A DNA stretch of 64,000 nucleotides from JBIKWM01 sp044356305 (GTDB taxonomy: Bacteria; Bacteroidota; Bacteroidia; UBA10329). The notes beneath the pieces are model-generated. The model was given only the letters and a program-made list of their open reading frames with translations. It was not told the DNA's origin and searched no databases. Shown piece by piece: positions 26,749 to 35,780 of this stretch. Made by a program: the position numbers and the translations under genes. The DNA lies in NCBI GenBank assembly GCA_044356305.1, contig JBIKWM010000016.1:5112-69111 (forward strand), written 5' to 3'. Positions within the stretch are counted from its first letter, which is position 1. The number at the start of each line of letters is the position of its first letter.

Positions 26749-26963
26749 GGGTACGTTTTTCGAGAGGCGGTGGCGAAATTATCCTTATTAAACGGTTCGG
26801 AGCAGTCATTAATCGAGTCGATATTAAGTTTTCGATGAGCGTCTGTTTAATGAACTAAGAATGATAGGAAGCGAAATGGTTGAAATTTTTTATCTGATTC
26901 ATGACTTATTTCGTACCCTATAATGAGTTTCTAAAACCCGTTACTGTGAATGGGCTAAAATCT

Positions 26964-26971
26964 TATATTTG
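26964..26971 (+). promoter_or_regulatory. -7 element of tRNA-Met
   Basis: TATATTTG is a perfect TAnnTTTG, 12 bases before the mature tRNA 5' end. The -33 position lacks a clear TTG. Confidence 0.6.
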
Positions 26972-26983
26972 CGGCCCTCAAAT

Positions 26984-27057
26984 GGCGGGATAGCTCAGGT
27001 GGTTAGAGCGCAGGATTCATAACCCTGAGGTCGGGGGTTCAAATCCCCCTCCCGCTA
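26984..27057 (+). tRNA. tRNA-Met (anticodon CAT)
   Basis: A 74-base cloverleaf. The acceptor stem GGCGGGA pairs with TCCCGCT (one G-T pair), the discriminator is A, and CCA is not encoded. The D-arm is AGCTCAGGTGGTTAGAGC, the anticodon loop TTCATAA, and the T-arm GGGGGTTCAAATCCCCC. It lacks the unpaired first base of initiators, so it is elongator Met; tRNA-Ile with a modified C34 cannot be excluded from the CAT anticodon. Confidence 0.95.
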
Positions 27058-27065
27058 CTGATAAT

Positions 27066-27087
27066 GAGGCACCTCCCATGGTGCCTC
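27066..27087 (+). terminator. Hairpin after tRNA-Met
   Basis: GAGGCACC and GGTGCCTC form a perfect 8-bp stem with a 6-base loop, 9 bases after the tRNA. The following T-run is weak (CATTT), so it may serve termination or 3'-end processing. Confidence 0.55.
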
Positions 27088-27190
27088 GGTCATTTAAAGG
27101 CCCGATGCACAAAACCTTTAATGTCGCTGACCGAAGCACCATCCGGTATTACCTTGTGGGCCTATCCGAACCGCCAACCGTTGGTAAGTC

Positions 27191-27562
27191 ATGAAAAAGA
27201 TCACACTCGAGTACATCATACAGTCATCGCCCGGTGTACTGTTCCGCAGACTGAGCACCGCAAGTGGCCTTGCCGAGTGGTTTGCTGATGATGTGAAGGT
27301 AAAAGGTGACACCTTCACTTTCTGTTGGGACGGTGATGAAGAAGAGGCCACGCTCCTGAAAAAGAAGGAGAACGAGTTCGTCCAGTTCCATTGGAGCTTC
27401 TTGCCGAGCGATACCTTTCTGGAGTTCCGACTTAAGAGAGATGAGTTGACAGGTGAATTGGCGCTTATAGTGACCGACTTCATTGACGAAGATGAGGAAC
27501 AGGAAGGCCGTGACCTTTGGGATGCCCAGATTGGCGAACTGTTCCGCATTTTAGGAAATTGA
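27191..27562 (+). CDS. START-like (SRPBCC/AHSA1-type) domain protein
   Basis: The 123-residue acidic protein begins MKKITLEYIIQSSPGVLFRRLSTASGLAEWFADDV, the N-terminal strand, helix and W-F-A turn of SRPBCC/AHSA1-like folds in Bacteroidota. It ends with a long helix (EGRDLWDAQIGELFRIL) that would close the hydrophobic cup. The domain binds a hydrophobic ligand or acts as a co-chaperone; no catalytic residues are apparent. The PAP2 gene starts 2 bases after its stop, so the two are probably co-transcribed with the GT39 gene. Confidence 0.85.
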   Translation: MKKITLEYIIQSSPGVLFRRLSTASGLAEWFADDVKVKGDTFTFCWDGDEEEATLLKKKENEFVQFHWSFLPSDTFLEFRLKRDELTGELALIVTDFIDEDEEQEGRDLWDAQIGELFRILGN

Positions 27563-27564
27563 CA

Positions 27565-28218
27565 ATGGGCGAGCGGCCGGGCCTGCGCCATGCCTTCGCA
27601 TCCACTTTTTGGCGCTCCACAGAATTTATCATGGCACTGGTGATGCTGCTCGGCATAGGAGCAGTGATGCACAGCCTGAATGGGCGAACAGGCACGCACC
27701 TTTTGCTCAATGGCTACCACAATTTGATATTCGATATCGCTATGCCATACATCACGTGGCTGGGCGACTTCCTCTTCCTCTCCATCATTGCGATCTTGTT
27801 TCTAATTAAACGCAGGTGGGCCTGGTGGATCCAATTGACTATGGCCGGGGCCCTCACCGGGATATTGACTCAGACCTTGAAAATGGGCGTTTTCCCCACA
27901 TTTGACAGACCTTCGGTTGTTCTAATGGCAGAGCAATTGCACCTTATTGAAGGCGTTGACCTGTACAGGAAGTACAGTTTCCCATCGGGCCATTCGGCCA
28001 TTGCTTTCGCATTGGCTATCACTTTACTGTTCATCTCAAAAGAGAGACGATTTGCGCTACCATTGTTAATCTTGGCACTACTGGCAGCCTATTCCAGAGT
28101 ATATCTGTCGCAGCATTTCCTTGAGGATATTGTGGCTGGCGCATGGATAGGAAGCCTTGTTGCCTTTGCCGTGGAGATTGGCCGCATCCGATATTTTGAG
28201 AAGAGCCAACTGGCATGA
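27565..28218 (+). CDS. PAP2-family membrane phosphatase
   Basis: The 217-residue membrane protein has the acid-phosphatase motifs in order: K-x6-RP-like (LKMGVFPTFDRP), PSGH (KYSFPSGHSAIAFA) and SR-x5-H-x3-D (SRVYLSQHFLED). About six helices surround them. PAP2 enzymes remove phosphate from lipid phosphates, including undecaprenyl pyrophosphate. The neighbouring GT39 and GT2 genes, both users of polyprenyl phosphate, support a role in recycling or processing that carrier. The ATG at 27565 is used. Its stop overlaps the GT39 start by 4 bases. Confidence 0.9.
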   Translation: MGERPGLRHAFASTFWRSTEFIMALVMLLGIGAVMHSLNGRTGTHLLLNGYHNLIFDIAMPYITWLGDFLFLSIIAILFLIKRRWAWWIQLTMAGALTGILTQTLKMGVFPTFDRPSVVLMAEQLHLIEGVDLYRKYSFPSGHSAIAFALAITLLFISKERRFALPLLILALLAAYSRVYLSQHFLEDIVAGAWIGSLVAFAVEIGRIRYFEKSQLA

Positions 28219-29861
28219 GGATACCACTGTGGGCCGTTGGCCTTTTGGCCCTTTTGTTCTTTGTGCCTGGATTAGGCAACTGCGGCCTGTTCGATTGGGA
28301 TGAGGTGAACTTTGCCGAAGCCGCCCGAGAGATGCTTGTAAGTGGCGAGTTCAGCTATGTGCAGATAGATTTTGCGCCATTCTGGGAGAAACCCCCTCTG
28401 TTCATACTGATGCAGGCCGCAAGCATGGCCGTATCTGGAATCACCGATGCCGCTGCTCGGTTCCCCAATGCTGTGTGTGGCGCGGTTACACTCATGTTTC
28501 TGTACTCTCGTGGCACCACTTTGGGCGGACCGCTTTTGGGCCTTGTGTGGCCTCTGGTTTACGTTGGCAGCCTCTTACCACAGTTCTATTTCCGCTCCGG
28601 GATCATCGACCCTTGGTTCAACCTGTTCATCATGCTCGGTGTAGACGGGTTCATCCGTTCTGACGGAAAAAACCTCATTCACGGTGCTTTTGGTGGCAGC
28701 TTTATCGGTCTTGCGGTGCTTACCAAAGGCCCAGTCGCCCTTCCAATTGCTTTTGCAGTGATCGCAATTGCGACAGCAGTCACATGGCGCACTACAAGGC
28801 CCCGACCGGTGGTCGTGGCCACTTTCATCACATTGGCGCTGGTTGTGGGTTCCTCCTGGTTCATTTCAGAGGCTGCACGGGGCAGGTGGCATATCATTCA
28901 ACAGAGTATTGACTACCACCAAAGGCTGATTAGTGAAGGCGAGGCCGGCCATGGACAGCCATTCTACTACCATTTCGTAGTGCTGTTGGCCGGGTGTTTC
29001 CCCATGTCGCTATTGCTGATGGCAGCCTATGCCGATAAGAACGCAACACTTGGTGAAGCGCACAGCACAGTCCGTTACCGGAAATGGATGAATGTGATGT
29101 TCTGGGTTGTGCTGATTGGATTCAGCATTGTGCGTACCAAAATCATCCATTACAGTTCATTGTGTTATTTCCCGATGAGCTTTATTGTTGCGCAGCATGT
29201 TGCCCATCGTTTCCGTTCGGGCGCAACCTGGAGTCAGGGTTGGGCAGCCTCCATAGGGGCTATAGGCCTTCTGTGGGGCGCCATGCTCATGGCCGTTTCC
29301 ACCTTTGAATGGTGGTCGGGATCGTTCATTGACGCGAAAGGATTGAATCCTGAAGCAGCGGCCATCCTTTCTCAACATGTAGATCCGCGCAGTTGGACAC
29401 TCTTATTCGGACTGTTATTAGCAATTGGTTCAATATATGGATCTTGGGTCATGACGACAGATGGCCGCAGAGGAATAACAGCCATATTACTTTCCACATC
29501 CATTGCCGTGTGGGGCACCAGCCTGTTCATCATCCCTAAGGTATATGACTACGTTCAGGGGCCTATGCGGACCTTTTATATTGAAACAGAAAAGGAGCAA
29601 ACCGTGGTCGAGCCTCTTGGATTCCGTTCCTATGCCAATCTATATTATGGCCAACGAAGCCAAGAGGAAAGTGCTTTAGTGCGCGATGAAGAACGTCTCT
29701 TCAAGGGCGAGACAGGTCAACGGACATTATTTCTTGTTCGCGAGACCCAGTTGGATGATCATTTGAGATGGTTCCCTATGCTTCGCCCAGTGGGCAAGTT
29801 GATGGATAAGGTGATCCTTGAGCGGGATGATGCCGCTTACCGCGCTGGTCTTGACCGATAG
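28215..29861 (+). CDS. GT39/ArnT-like membrane glycosyltransferase
   Basis: The 548-residue protein has a large N-terminal multi-helix region and the first-loop acidic motif NCGLFDWDEVNFAEAAREML, typical of ArnT and PMT-type (GT-C, family 39) enzymes. FWEKPPLF follows, matching the E-K-P-P/W loop. These enzymes take a sugar from a polyprenyl phosphate and add it to lipid A or protein on the periplasmic side. It follows the PAP2 gene with a 4-base overlap. Its 3' end overlaps the convergent GT2 gene by 25 bases. The acceptor is unknown. Confidence 0.88.
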   Translation: MRIPLWAVGLLALLFFVPGLGNCGLFDWDEVNFAEAAREMLVSGEFSYVQIDFAPFWEKPPLFILMQAASMAVSGITDAAARFPNAVCGAVTLMFLYSRGTTLGGPLLGLVWPLVYVGSLLPQFYFRSGIIDPWFNLFIMLGVDGFIRSDGKNLIHGAFGGSFIGLAVLTKGPVALPIAFAVIAIATAVTWRTTRPRPVVVATFITLALVVGSSWFISEAARGRWHIIQQSIDYHQRLISEGEAGHGQPFYYHFVVLLAGCFPMSLLLMAAYADKNATLGEAHSTVRYRKWMNVMFWVVLIGFSIVRTKIIHYSSLCYFPMSFIVAQHVAHRFRSGATWSQGWAASIGAIGLLWGAMLMAVSTFEWWSGSFIDAKGLNPEAAAILSQHVDPRSWTLLFGLLLAIGSIYGSWVMTTDGRRGITAILLSTSIAVWGTSLFIIPKVYDYVQGPMRTFYIETEKEQTVVEPLGFRSYANLYYGQRSQEESALVRDEERLFKGETGQRTLFLVRETQLDDHLRWFPMLRPVGKLMDKVILERDDAAYRAGLDR

Positions 29862-30592
29862 ATGCCCGACCTCATGATGCCGGCACGGTGCATGAAATGT
29901 CGCACTGAAGTGCCCAGTACCCCAAGGCCGTAGGTCACGCTGCGGCTGAAATTGATACTCGATGCCTCATCGAAGTATTTGGTCGGGCAGGTCACCTCAC
30001 CTATCTCGAACCCAGCCATGAAAATCTGCGAGAGCATCTGATTATCAAAAACGAAATCATCAGAATTCGCCTCCAGGTCAATGGCAGTGAGCACTTCGCG
30101 CGAGAATGCCCTGTAGCCGGTGTGGTATTCGCTCAGTTTCTGCCCTAAGAGCAGATTCTGCGAAAGCGTTAGCATTCTGTTGAACACATACTTATAAAGC
30201 GGCATACCGCCCTTCAAAGCCCCATTGCCCAAAATGCGCGAACCCAGCACCACGGGATACAGGTCGGCTGCGATCATGTGCGTCATGACCGGTATCAGCT
30301 TTGGAGTATACTGATAATCAGGGTGAAGCATGATGACGATATCAGCCCCAATTTCAAGGGCTTTGGCATAACAGGTCTTCTGATTGCCACCGTACCCACG
30401 ATTTCGCTGGTGCCTTATCACATGCCGGATGCCCAGGTTTCGGCCCACTTCCGATGTGTCATCAGTACTATGGTCGTCAACCAGCACCACATCATCCACT
30501 ATGTCAAAGGGAATCTCAGCATAGGTTCGCTCAAGGGTCTGGGCCGCGTTGTACGCGGGCAGCACCACCACCACTTTGCGACCGTTCACCAT
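29837..30592 (-). CDS. GT2 glycosyltransferase, polyprenyl-phosphate sugar synthase type
   Basis: The 251-residue GT-A enzyme starts KVVVVLPAYNAAQTLERTYAEIP. It has VDDHSTDDT for nucleotide binding, the HPDYQYTP metal site (D-x-D-like), and GYRAFSREVL, as in dolichyl-phosphate mannose synthase-like enzymes. No transmembrane helices follow, so it is a soluble or peripheral enzyme. It probably charges a polyprenyl phosphate with a sugar that the convergent GT39 enzyme then uses. Its ATG shares one base with the recF stop, so it is translated in the recF unit. Confidence 0.9.
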   Translation of the reverse strand: MVNGRKVVVVLPAYNAAQTLERTYAEIPFDIVDDVVLVDDHSTDDTSEVGRNLGIRHVIRHQRNRGYGGNQKTCYAKALEIGADIVIMLHPDYQYTPKLIPVMTHMIAADLYPVVLGSRILGNGALKGGMPLYKYVFNRMLTLSQNLLLGQKLSEYHTGYRAFSREVLTAIDLEANSDDFVFDNQMLSQIFMAGFEIGEVTCPTKYFDEASSINFSRSVTYGLGVLGTSVRHFMHRAGIMRSGIYRSRPAR

Positions 30593-31731
30593 CAGGCGGA
30601 CAAAGGTATCGTTGTGGGCATGGCAGGCACCACCGCGCCCGATTCCACTTCAAAATACACAGTATCAGGCCACTCCGTCAGCATACGATGCATGGCGCCA
30701 CGGTCTGTGTGCGATATGAACACCTGCCCGAACGGCTCCTGTGCCACCGTGTTGACCAACCTTTCGACTCTGGTCGGGTCCAGTTTGTCCAGCACATCAT
30801 CGAGCAAAAGGATGGGCGATGCACCCATGCGCTCGGCCATCAGTTCGCATTGCGCGAGCCGAAGGGCCACCAAGGCCGTTTTCTGCTGCCCCTGCGACCC
30901 GATCCTGCGGAGCGGTTGTCCATCGTGAATGGTTATCACTGCATCGTCCTTGTGCGGACCCATTGTGGTGCTGCCTGCAACCCTATCGCGCTCGCGGGCA
31001 TCGCTCAAAAGAGCTTCGAAATCGGCCCCGGTCAGGTTACTTTCATACACGATGCTCACCTGTTCGGCCCCACCGCAGAGACGCGTGTAGTACTTTCCAA
31101 AAAGTTCGGGCAAACGGTCAAAGAGCACCTGGCGGGCACGATGCAGATAGGTGGCATGGCGCACCAGTTGCATGTCCCACACATCAAGGTTCTGTGCGTT
31201 GAATGTCCTCGTGTCGGCAAAGTGCCGAAGCAACGTATTGCGGTGCTGCAATGCCCGGCCATATTGCACCAGATGATCGAGGTACTGTCGGTCCGTCTGC
31301 GAAAGCAGTGAATCCATGAAACGCCTGCGCTCCTCGCTGCCGCCTGTGATCAGTTCGGCATCGGTAGGGGCTATAACAACGCAGGTGTAGCGGCCAATGT
31401 GGTCGGTAAGGCGCTGATACCCCTTCTTGTCGTGCCGCAGGGACTTTTTGCCATCGCGAATGGCGCAATGAATGAGTTCTGTGGTTTCATCTGGTCGCTC
31501 GAAATCGCCCCAGATCGCCATCTGCTGCTGGCCCGACCGGATGTTCTGTGCATCTATCGCATTGACAAAACCCTTGCACATGCATAGGTAGTGAACGGCA
31601 TCAAGTACAGTGGTCTTTCCCGACCCGTTGGGCCCGGTAAGGCAATTGAATCCCGGACCGAACTGCACAGCCGCCTCGGCTATGTTTCGCAGATTCAGGA
31701 TGTTAATGGATCTGAGGCGATGGGCGACCAC
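30592..31731 (-). CDS. recF: DNA replication and repair protein RecF
   Basis: The 379-residue SMC-like ATPase has Walker A GPNGSGKTT near residue 33, the signature-like GSQGQQKTALVALRLAQ, and Walker B ILLLDDVLDKLD. It loads RecA at gapped DNA together with RecO and RecR. It starts at GTG 31731; no in-frame ATG lies near the conserved LRSINILNLRN start. A perfect TACCTTTG ends 4 bases before the GTG, which supports it. It is not next to dnaA/dnaN here; a GT2 gene follows with a 1-base overlap. Confidence 0.95.
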   Translation of the reverse strand: MVAHRLRSINILNLRNIAEAAVQFGPGFNCLTGPNGSGKTTVLDAVHYLCMCKGFVNAIDAQNIRSGQQQMAIWGDFERPDETTELIHCAIRDGKKSLRHDKKGYQRLTDHIGRYTCVVIAPTDAELITGGSEERRRFMDSLLSQTDRQYLDHLVQYGRALQHRNTLLRHFADTRTFNAQNLDVWDMQLVRHATYLHRARQVLFDRLPELFGKYYTRLCGGAEQVSIVYESNLTGADFEALLSDARERDRVAGSTTMGPHKDDAVITIHDGQPLRRIGSQGQQKTALVALRLAQCELMAERMGASPILLLDDVLDKLDPTRVERLVNTVAQEPFGQVFISHTDRGAMHRMLTEWPDTVYFEVESGAVVPAMPTTIPLSA

Positions 31732-31735
31732 AGCG

Positions 31736-31743
31736 CAAAGGTA
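31736..31743 (-). promoter_or_regulatory. -7 element of recF, leaderless
   Basis: TACCTTTG on the reverse strand, then CGCT, then the GTG start at 31731. This is the same 4-base spacing as at pyrE. No TTG is visible at -33. Confidence 0.5.
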
Positions 31744-31842
31744 GGTCTGTGGCGTTGGCCCTACCCGCTTGCGAGCTGACAGCCGTCATTCCATGGCACA
31801 TGGGGCACGGTGCTACTTTTACCGACCCAACAGGACATAGCC

Positions 31843-32784
31843 ATGCTCAAGTACAAAGCCGACCGTAGGACCTTGGTAGCCGTGGCCCTCTATTTCGCTG
31901 TCACCGTGGGCGGATGGGTGCTCTGGCCCGAATTGGGCTGGCCTGCCCGCGTGGCTTTCGTTCTGGCCAGTTGCGTGCTTTCGTTCACCTGCGCAGTCAT
32001 TGTACACAACACCATCCATCACCCTATTTTCAAGAATAGATGGATGAACAAGATCTTTCAGGTGGTGCTTTCCTACACATATGGGCACAGTGTAAGTGCG
32101 TACGTGCCAGGACACAACTTCAGCCACCACCAGCACACGCAAGGGCCCAAGGACCGTATCCGCACCTACAAGATGCGTTTCAGGCTCAACATCCTCAATC
32201 AGCTCTTTTTCTTTTTCAGGATGGCACCGGGCATAGTCCGCGATGAGAACCTCTTTGCTTTCAGGATGCGCAAAGAGAATCCGCGGTGGTTTGCCCAGTA
32301 TTTGTTTGAGATGATAGCTGTGACCGGTGTGAAAGTGGCCCTACTCATCTACGACTGGCCCCGTGCCCTCGCGATGCTGTGGCTGCCGCACCTCTATGCA
32401 GCATGGGGCATTGTGGGCACCAACTTCTGGCAGCACGATGGGTGCGATGAGCATCACCCCTTCAATCACTCACGCACATTTACAAGTCCGTTCCTTAACT
32501 ATATCGCCTTCAACAACGGGTATCACGGGGCACACCACGACCACCCGGGCATGCATTGGAGCCTGCTGCCCAAGTATCATGAAGAACACATTGCGCCCCA
32601 TATCCACCCCAACTTGAACCGCGGGTCGCTTTTCGTTTACCTGTGGCAGACACATATTGTTCCCGGCAAACGGGTGGACTATCTGGGCAATCCCATAGTG
32701 CTACCTCCTGAGCAGGCGGATGAAGACTGGGTGGACGGTGCCGACATCGTGTCGAACCGATACCAGCTGGGTGTTGAGGCTTAA
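31843..32784 (+). CDS. Fatty-acid desaturase-family membrane enzyme
   Basis: The 313-residue protein has histidine boxes HNTIHH, HNFSHHQH and GYHGAHHDH within about four to five hydrophobic helices, the pattern of membrane di-iron desaturases and hydroxylases. It is a distinct subgroup from the 6.4 kb desaturase and lacks the QIEHH box. An extra WQHDGCDEHHPFNHS segment precedes the last box. The ATG at 31843 is used; an in-frame GTG lies at 31810. The substrate may be a fatty acid, carotenoid or sphingolipid-like chain. It is convergent with the aldo/keto reductase (4-base overlap). Confidence 0.88.
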   Translation: MLKYKADRRTLVAVALYFAVTVGGWVLWPELGWPARVAFVLASCVLSFTCAVIVHNTIHHPIFKNRWMNKIFQVVLSYTYGHSVSAYVPGHNFSHHQHTQGPKDRIRTYKMRFRLNILNQLFFFFRMAPGIVRDENLFAFRMRKENPRWFAQYLFEMIAVTGVKVALLIYDWPRALAMLWLPHLYAAWGIVGTNFWQHDGCDEHHPFNHSRTFTSPFLNYIAFNNGYHGAHHDHPGMHWSLLPKYHEEHIAPHIHPNLNRGSLFVYLWQTHIVPGKRVDYLGNPIVLPPEQADEDWVDGADIVSNRYQLGVEA

Positions 32785-33788
32785 CGCCTTATGCGCCCCT
32801 GCATACCCCCGAATATCACATCGCGCACTCCATCGCTGTTAAGGAAATCGTGCGGGAAACCCATCTCAATTGCACTCACCGCATCAAGCCGTGCGGTCTG
32901 TTCTGAACTCAGACTGATGCCCACAGCACCCAGGTTGTCAATGATCTGGGCCGCCCTGCTGCCACCGATTATCGGCACCGTGCCGCGGTCCATGAGCCAG
33001 CGCAGGGCCACTTGGGCCGAGGTGGCACCCATTTCCGCAGCCACCTCGGCCACAGCTTGTGCGATGCCAATGTTGCGCTCGGTGAGTTTCTTTGAGTTGT
33101 TGGCCAGTCGGCCTGCCTCGCCCTTCAGGTATTTGCCTGTCAGCAACCCAGCACCCAGCGGAGCCCATGGTGTTATGCCCAGGCCCATCGAGGCGGCCAT
33201 GGGCAACAGTTCGCGCTCAGGGGTGCGCTGCAGCAGGCTGTACTCCACCTGAAGCCCGACAAACTGGCTCCATCCGCGCAGTTCTGCCATGGTATTGCAC
33301 CGGGCCACAATCCACGCAGGGGTGTCGCTCACCCCAATGTAGTGCACCTTGCCACTGCGAACCAGGTCATCGAGGCCGCGCATCACTTCATCCTCGGGCG
33401 TGGTGCTGTCCCATGCATGCAGCCAAAGCAGATCTATGTGTGTGGTGCGCAATCTTCGTAGGCTCTCCTCTACGCTGCGCATCATGTTCCTGCGGTTGTT
33501 GCCACTGTAGCTCACATCGTTGCGCCTGTCGTGTAGCGTGAACTTGGTGGCAAGTACGAAATGGTCGCGGTCGTTAGCAATCAGCTCACCCACCATGCGC
33601 TCGCTTGTACCTTCGGTGTAGCGGTTGGCGGTATCAATGAAATTGCCACCTGCTTCAGCAAATACTTCGAACATGGCGCGGCTCTCGGCCTCATCGGCTC
33701 CCCACCCCCACTCTTTCCCAAATGTCATGGTACCTAAGCAAAGCTCAGAGACTCGGAGGCCCGATCGGCCCAACAGGAGGTAGTCCAT
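32781..33788 (-). CDS. Aldo/keto reductase
   Basis: The 335-residue TIM-barrel enzyme has the AKR catalytic set: Asp in GNFIDTANRY, the Tyr of the same segment, Lys in LATKFTL and His in LLWLHAWD. The NADPH-binding C-terminal loop (VPIIGGSRAAQIIDNLGA) is present. It belongs to the YajO/Tas-like general aldo/keto reductases, which reduce aldehydes and quinones. The physiological substrate is unknown. It is a single gene with 162 bases before the divergent LolD-type gene. Confidence 0.93.
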   Translation of the reverse strand: MDYLLLGRSGLRVSELCLGTMTFGKEWGWGADEAESRAMFEVFAEAGGNFIDTANRYTEGTSERMVGELIANDRDHFVLATKFTLHDRRNDVSYSGNNRRNMMRSVEESLRRLRTTHIDLLWLHAWDSTTPEDEVMRGLDDLVRSGKVHYIGVSDTPAWIVARCNTMAELRGWSQFVGLQVEYSLLQRTPERELLPMAASMGLGITPWAPLGAGLLTGKYLKGEAGRLANNSKKLTERNIGIAQAVAEVAAEMGATSAQVALRWLMDRGTVPIIGGSRAAQIIDNLGAVGISLSSEQTARLDAVSAIEMGFPHDFLNSDGVRDVIFGGMQGRIRR

Positions 33789-33937
33789 CTCGATTTTGTG
33801 ATTTAGTTATAGAACCGGTAGTACTGATGATTCTGATTCTTGAATGGCGACTCATTGATGCCATCCTGCTGCAAAGGTGAACTGAACCCCCGCTATCTAC
33901 AGATGTTCGGTGGCCGATGAAGGGCAATTGCCCTGAC

Positions 33938-33945
33938 TACCTTCG
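33938..33945 (+). promoter_or_regulatory. Candidate -7 element of the lolD-like gene
   Basis: TACCTTCG is one mismatch from TAnnTTTG and is followed by GCACC and the ATG at 33951. The GNAT gene at 62529 has the identical octamer at the identical 5-base distance. Confidence 0.4.
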
Positions 33946-33950
33946 GCACC

Positions 33951-34604
33951 ATGATAGAAGCACGGGGGTTGAGGCGCAATTATGGCACACTTGAGGTGCT
34001 GCGCGGAGTTGACCTGAATGTGCAGCGGGGCGAGGTGGTGAGCATCGTAGGCGCATCGGGTGCGGGAAAGAGCACACTGCTGCATATACTCGGCACGCTT
34101 GACCGGGCCGATTCGGGCACATTGCTCATTGGCGGCACCGATGTGACGAGGCTTGACGACCGCGCCCTATCAGCTTTCCGTAGCAGGCAAGTGGGTTTCG
34201 TGTTTCAGTTCCACCACCTTCTACCTGAATTTACAGCCATCGAGAACATCTGTATGCCCGCTTATATTGCCGGAACGGGTCGAAAAAAGGCAGAAGCCAG
34301 AGCCATGGAACTGCTGGGACTGCTCAACCTGACGGACAGGGCCCAGCATAAACCTGATCAGCTATCGGGTGGCGAACAGCAACGCGTGGCTGTGGCCCGG
34401 GCGCTGGTTAACAGCCCAGCCGTGATCCTGGCCGATGAACCCAGCGGCAACCTCGATAGCGAACATGCCGCAGCATTGCACTCGCTCTTCTTCACCCTCC
34501 GCGACAAATTGGGCCAGACCTTTGTGATAGTGACCCACAATCAGGCCCTGGCCGCCATGGCCGACCGCACCCTCACCATGCGTGACGGGGTTTTCAGTGT
34601 CTGA
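33951..34604 (+). CDS. LolD-family ABC transporter ATP-binding protein
   Basis: The 217-residue ATPase has Walker A GASGAGKST, a Q-loop (GFVFQFHHLLPEFTAIEN), signature LSGGEQQR, Walker B ILADEPSGNLD and H-loop VTHN. The HHLLPEFTA motif is characteristic of LolD, which powers lipoprotein release from the inner membrane with LolC/E. No permease gene is adjacent, so the membrane partner must be encoded elsewhere. FtsE/MacB-type alternatives are less likely given the Q-loop. Confidence 0.92.
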   Translation: MIEARGLRRNYGTLEVLRGVDLNVQRGEVVSIVGASGAGKSTLLHILGTLDRADSGTLLIGGTDVTRLDDRALSAFRSRQVGFVFQFHHLLPEFTAIENICMPAYIAGTGRKKAEARAMELLGLLNLTDRAQHKPDQLSGGEQQRVAVARALVNSPAVILADEPSGNLDSEHAAALHSLFFTLRDKLGQTFVIVTHNQALAAMADRTLTMRDGVFSV

Positions 34605-34611
34605 TCCGTTT

Positions 34612-35679
34612 TCAGAAAGAGATCTCGTCAAGCCCGAACGTGTGGCTGTAAACGGTGGTGCCACCCAACCCGTGGACCGAGTAGGTGAGGCTGACCGGTG
34701 TGGCATTCCAATCAATGGTCAGTTTGCCGAAGTTCTGTTCTGTCACCGGTTCTCCGATGCGGTACATGTTAGGTGCGGGATCATCTATAGCGGTGAATCC
34801 ACTGGCGGTGCAATCATAGAGCGGATAGCAATCGCCAATCTGCTGGCGGCTGAGCTCGGAATAATGCACATCGCCACTTAGGAACACCACTCCATCGGCC
34901 TGCGCATCGGCAATGGCTGCGGCCATTCTCCTCTGTTCAGCCGGGAAATTGGCCCATGCTTCCCAGCCGTTGTGCTGCACACCGAACTGGGTGCTCGATG
35001 CGATGATCCTGATCTTTGCCGGCACCTTCAACTGCTCTTTGAACCACGCCCACTGAATGGCCCCGAGGAATGTCTTGGCGGGATCCCAATTGGCCAGGTA
35101 GCTGTCGCTGCCCTCAGTCAGCGGACTGCGGAATGTGCGCATATCGAGGAGGATCAGCTGCACCCGGTGGTCATGGTCACCCATCACAATGCTGTGAAAA
35201 ATACCCGGATGCGACAACCGTTGGCTATGATAAGGCTCGCGCCAGAATCGCATGAAAACATCCTTGCTCACATCGCGCATGGGATATTCCATACCTGCAT
35301 CGTTCTTGCCATAATCGTGGTCGTCCCACACCGCCTGTGTGGGAATGGTACTCACCAACTGTGCGAATTCGTCTTTGCAGGCAAGCTTGGAATACTCATC
35401 AAAGAACACCTGACAATCCTCTGAGTCGATATAGACATTGTCGCCAAGAAAGACGAACAGATCGGCTCCGCTCTGAGCGGCATCGGTAAAGATCGGTTCA
35501 GGATCATCCTGCCTGCCACACGAACCGAAGGCAATGACGCTCACGTTCTTAGCCGTATCAAGCGGTGCGAACGGAGGCGAGCACTCAAACTCCTTATCAA
35601 ACCGATCGTCCCACTCGGTGCAACCACCTGCAATCAGGAGAAGGGCCCACAAAAGAACAGGGACACAGCGTGTAATCAT
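34612..35679 (-). CDS. PhoD-like metallophosphatase lipoprotein
   Basis: The 355-residue lipoprotein (lipobox LLIAGGC, Cys20) has PhoD-type metal motifs: IAFGSCGRQDDP, FVFLGDNVYID, VWDDHDYGKND and FLSGDVHYSEL. These form the binuclear site of the alkaline phosphatase/phosphodiesterase D group. It would hydrolyse phosphoesters in the periplasm or at the outer membrane. There is no twin-arginine signal, unlike classic PhoD. It is convergent with the LolD-type gene (7-base gap) and divergent from the glutamine-synthetase-family gene. Confidence 0.9.
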   Translation of the reverse strand: MITRCVPVLLWALLLIAGGCTEWDDRFDKEFECSPPFAPLDTAKNVSVIAFGSCGRQDDPEPIFTDAAQSGADLFVFLGDNVYIDSEDCQVFFDEYSKLACKDEFAQLVSTIPTQAVWDDHDYGKNDAGMEYPMRDVSKDVFMRFWREPYHSQRLSHPGIFHSIVMGDHDHRVQLILLDMRTFRSPLTEGSDSYLANWDPAKTFLGAIQWAWFKEQLKVPAKIRIIASSTQFGVQHNGWEAWANFPAEQRRMAAAIADAQADGVVFLSGDVHYSELSRQQIGDCYPLYDCTASGFTAIDDPAPNMYRIGEPVTEQNFGKLTIDWNATPVSLTYSVHGLGGTTVYSHTFGLDEISF

Positions 35680-35780
35680 TGGGCAATAGGATTCTGGGCA
35701 CGATGTTATGCAACCATCTGCGCAGCGGCAAGCGCATCAAGCCTGTATGTCGTTAACCTTGCACCCTTACACGCAACACC

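Noticed and set aside
30592..31731. recF as a marker of the replication origin
   Set aside because: No dnaA, dnaN, gyrB or DnaA-box cluster is nearby; recF often stands alone in Bacteroidota.
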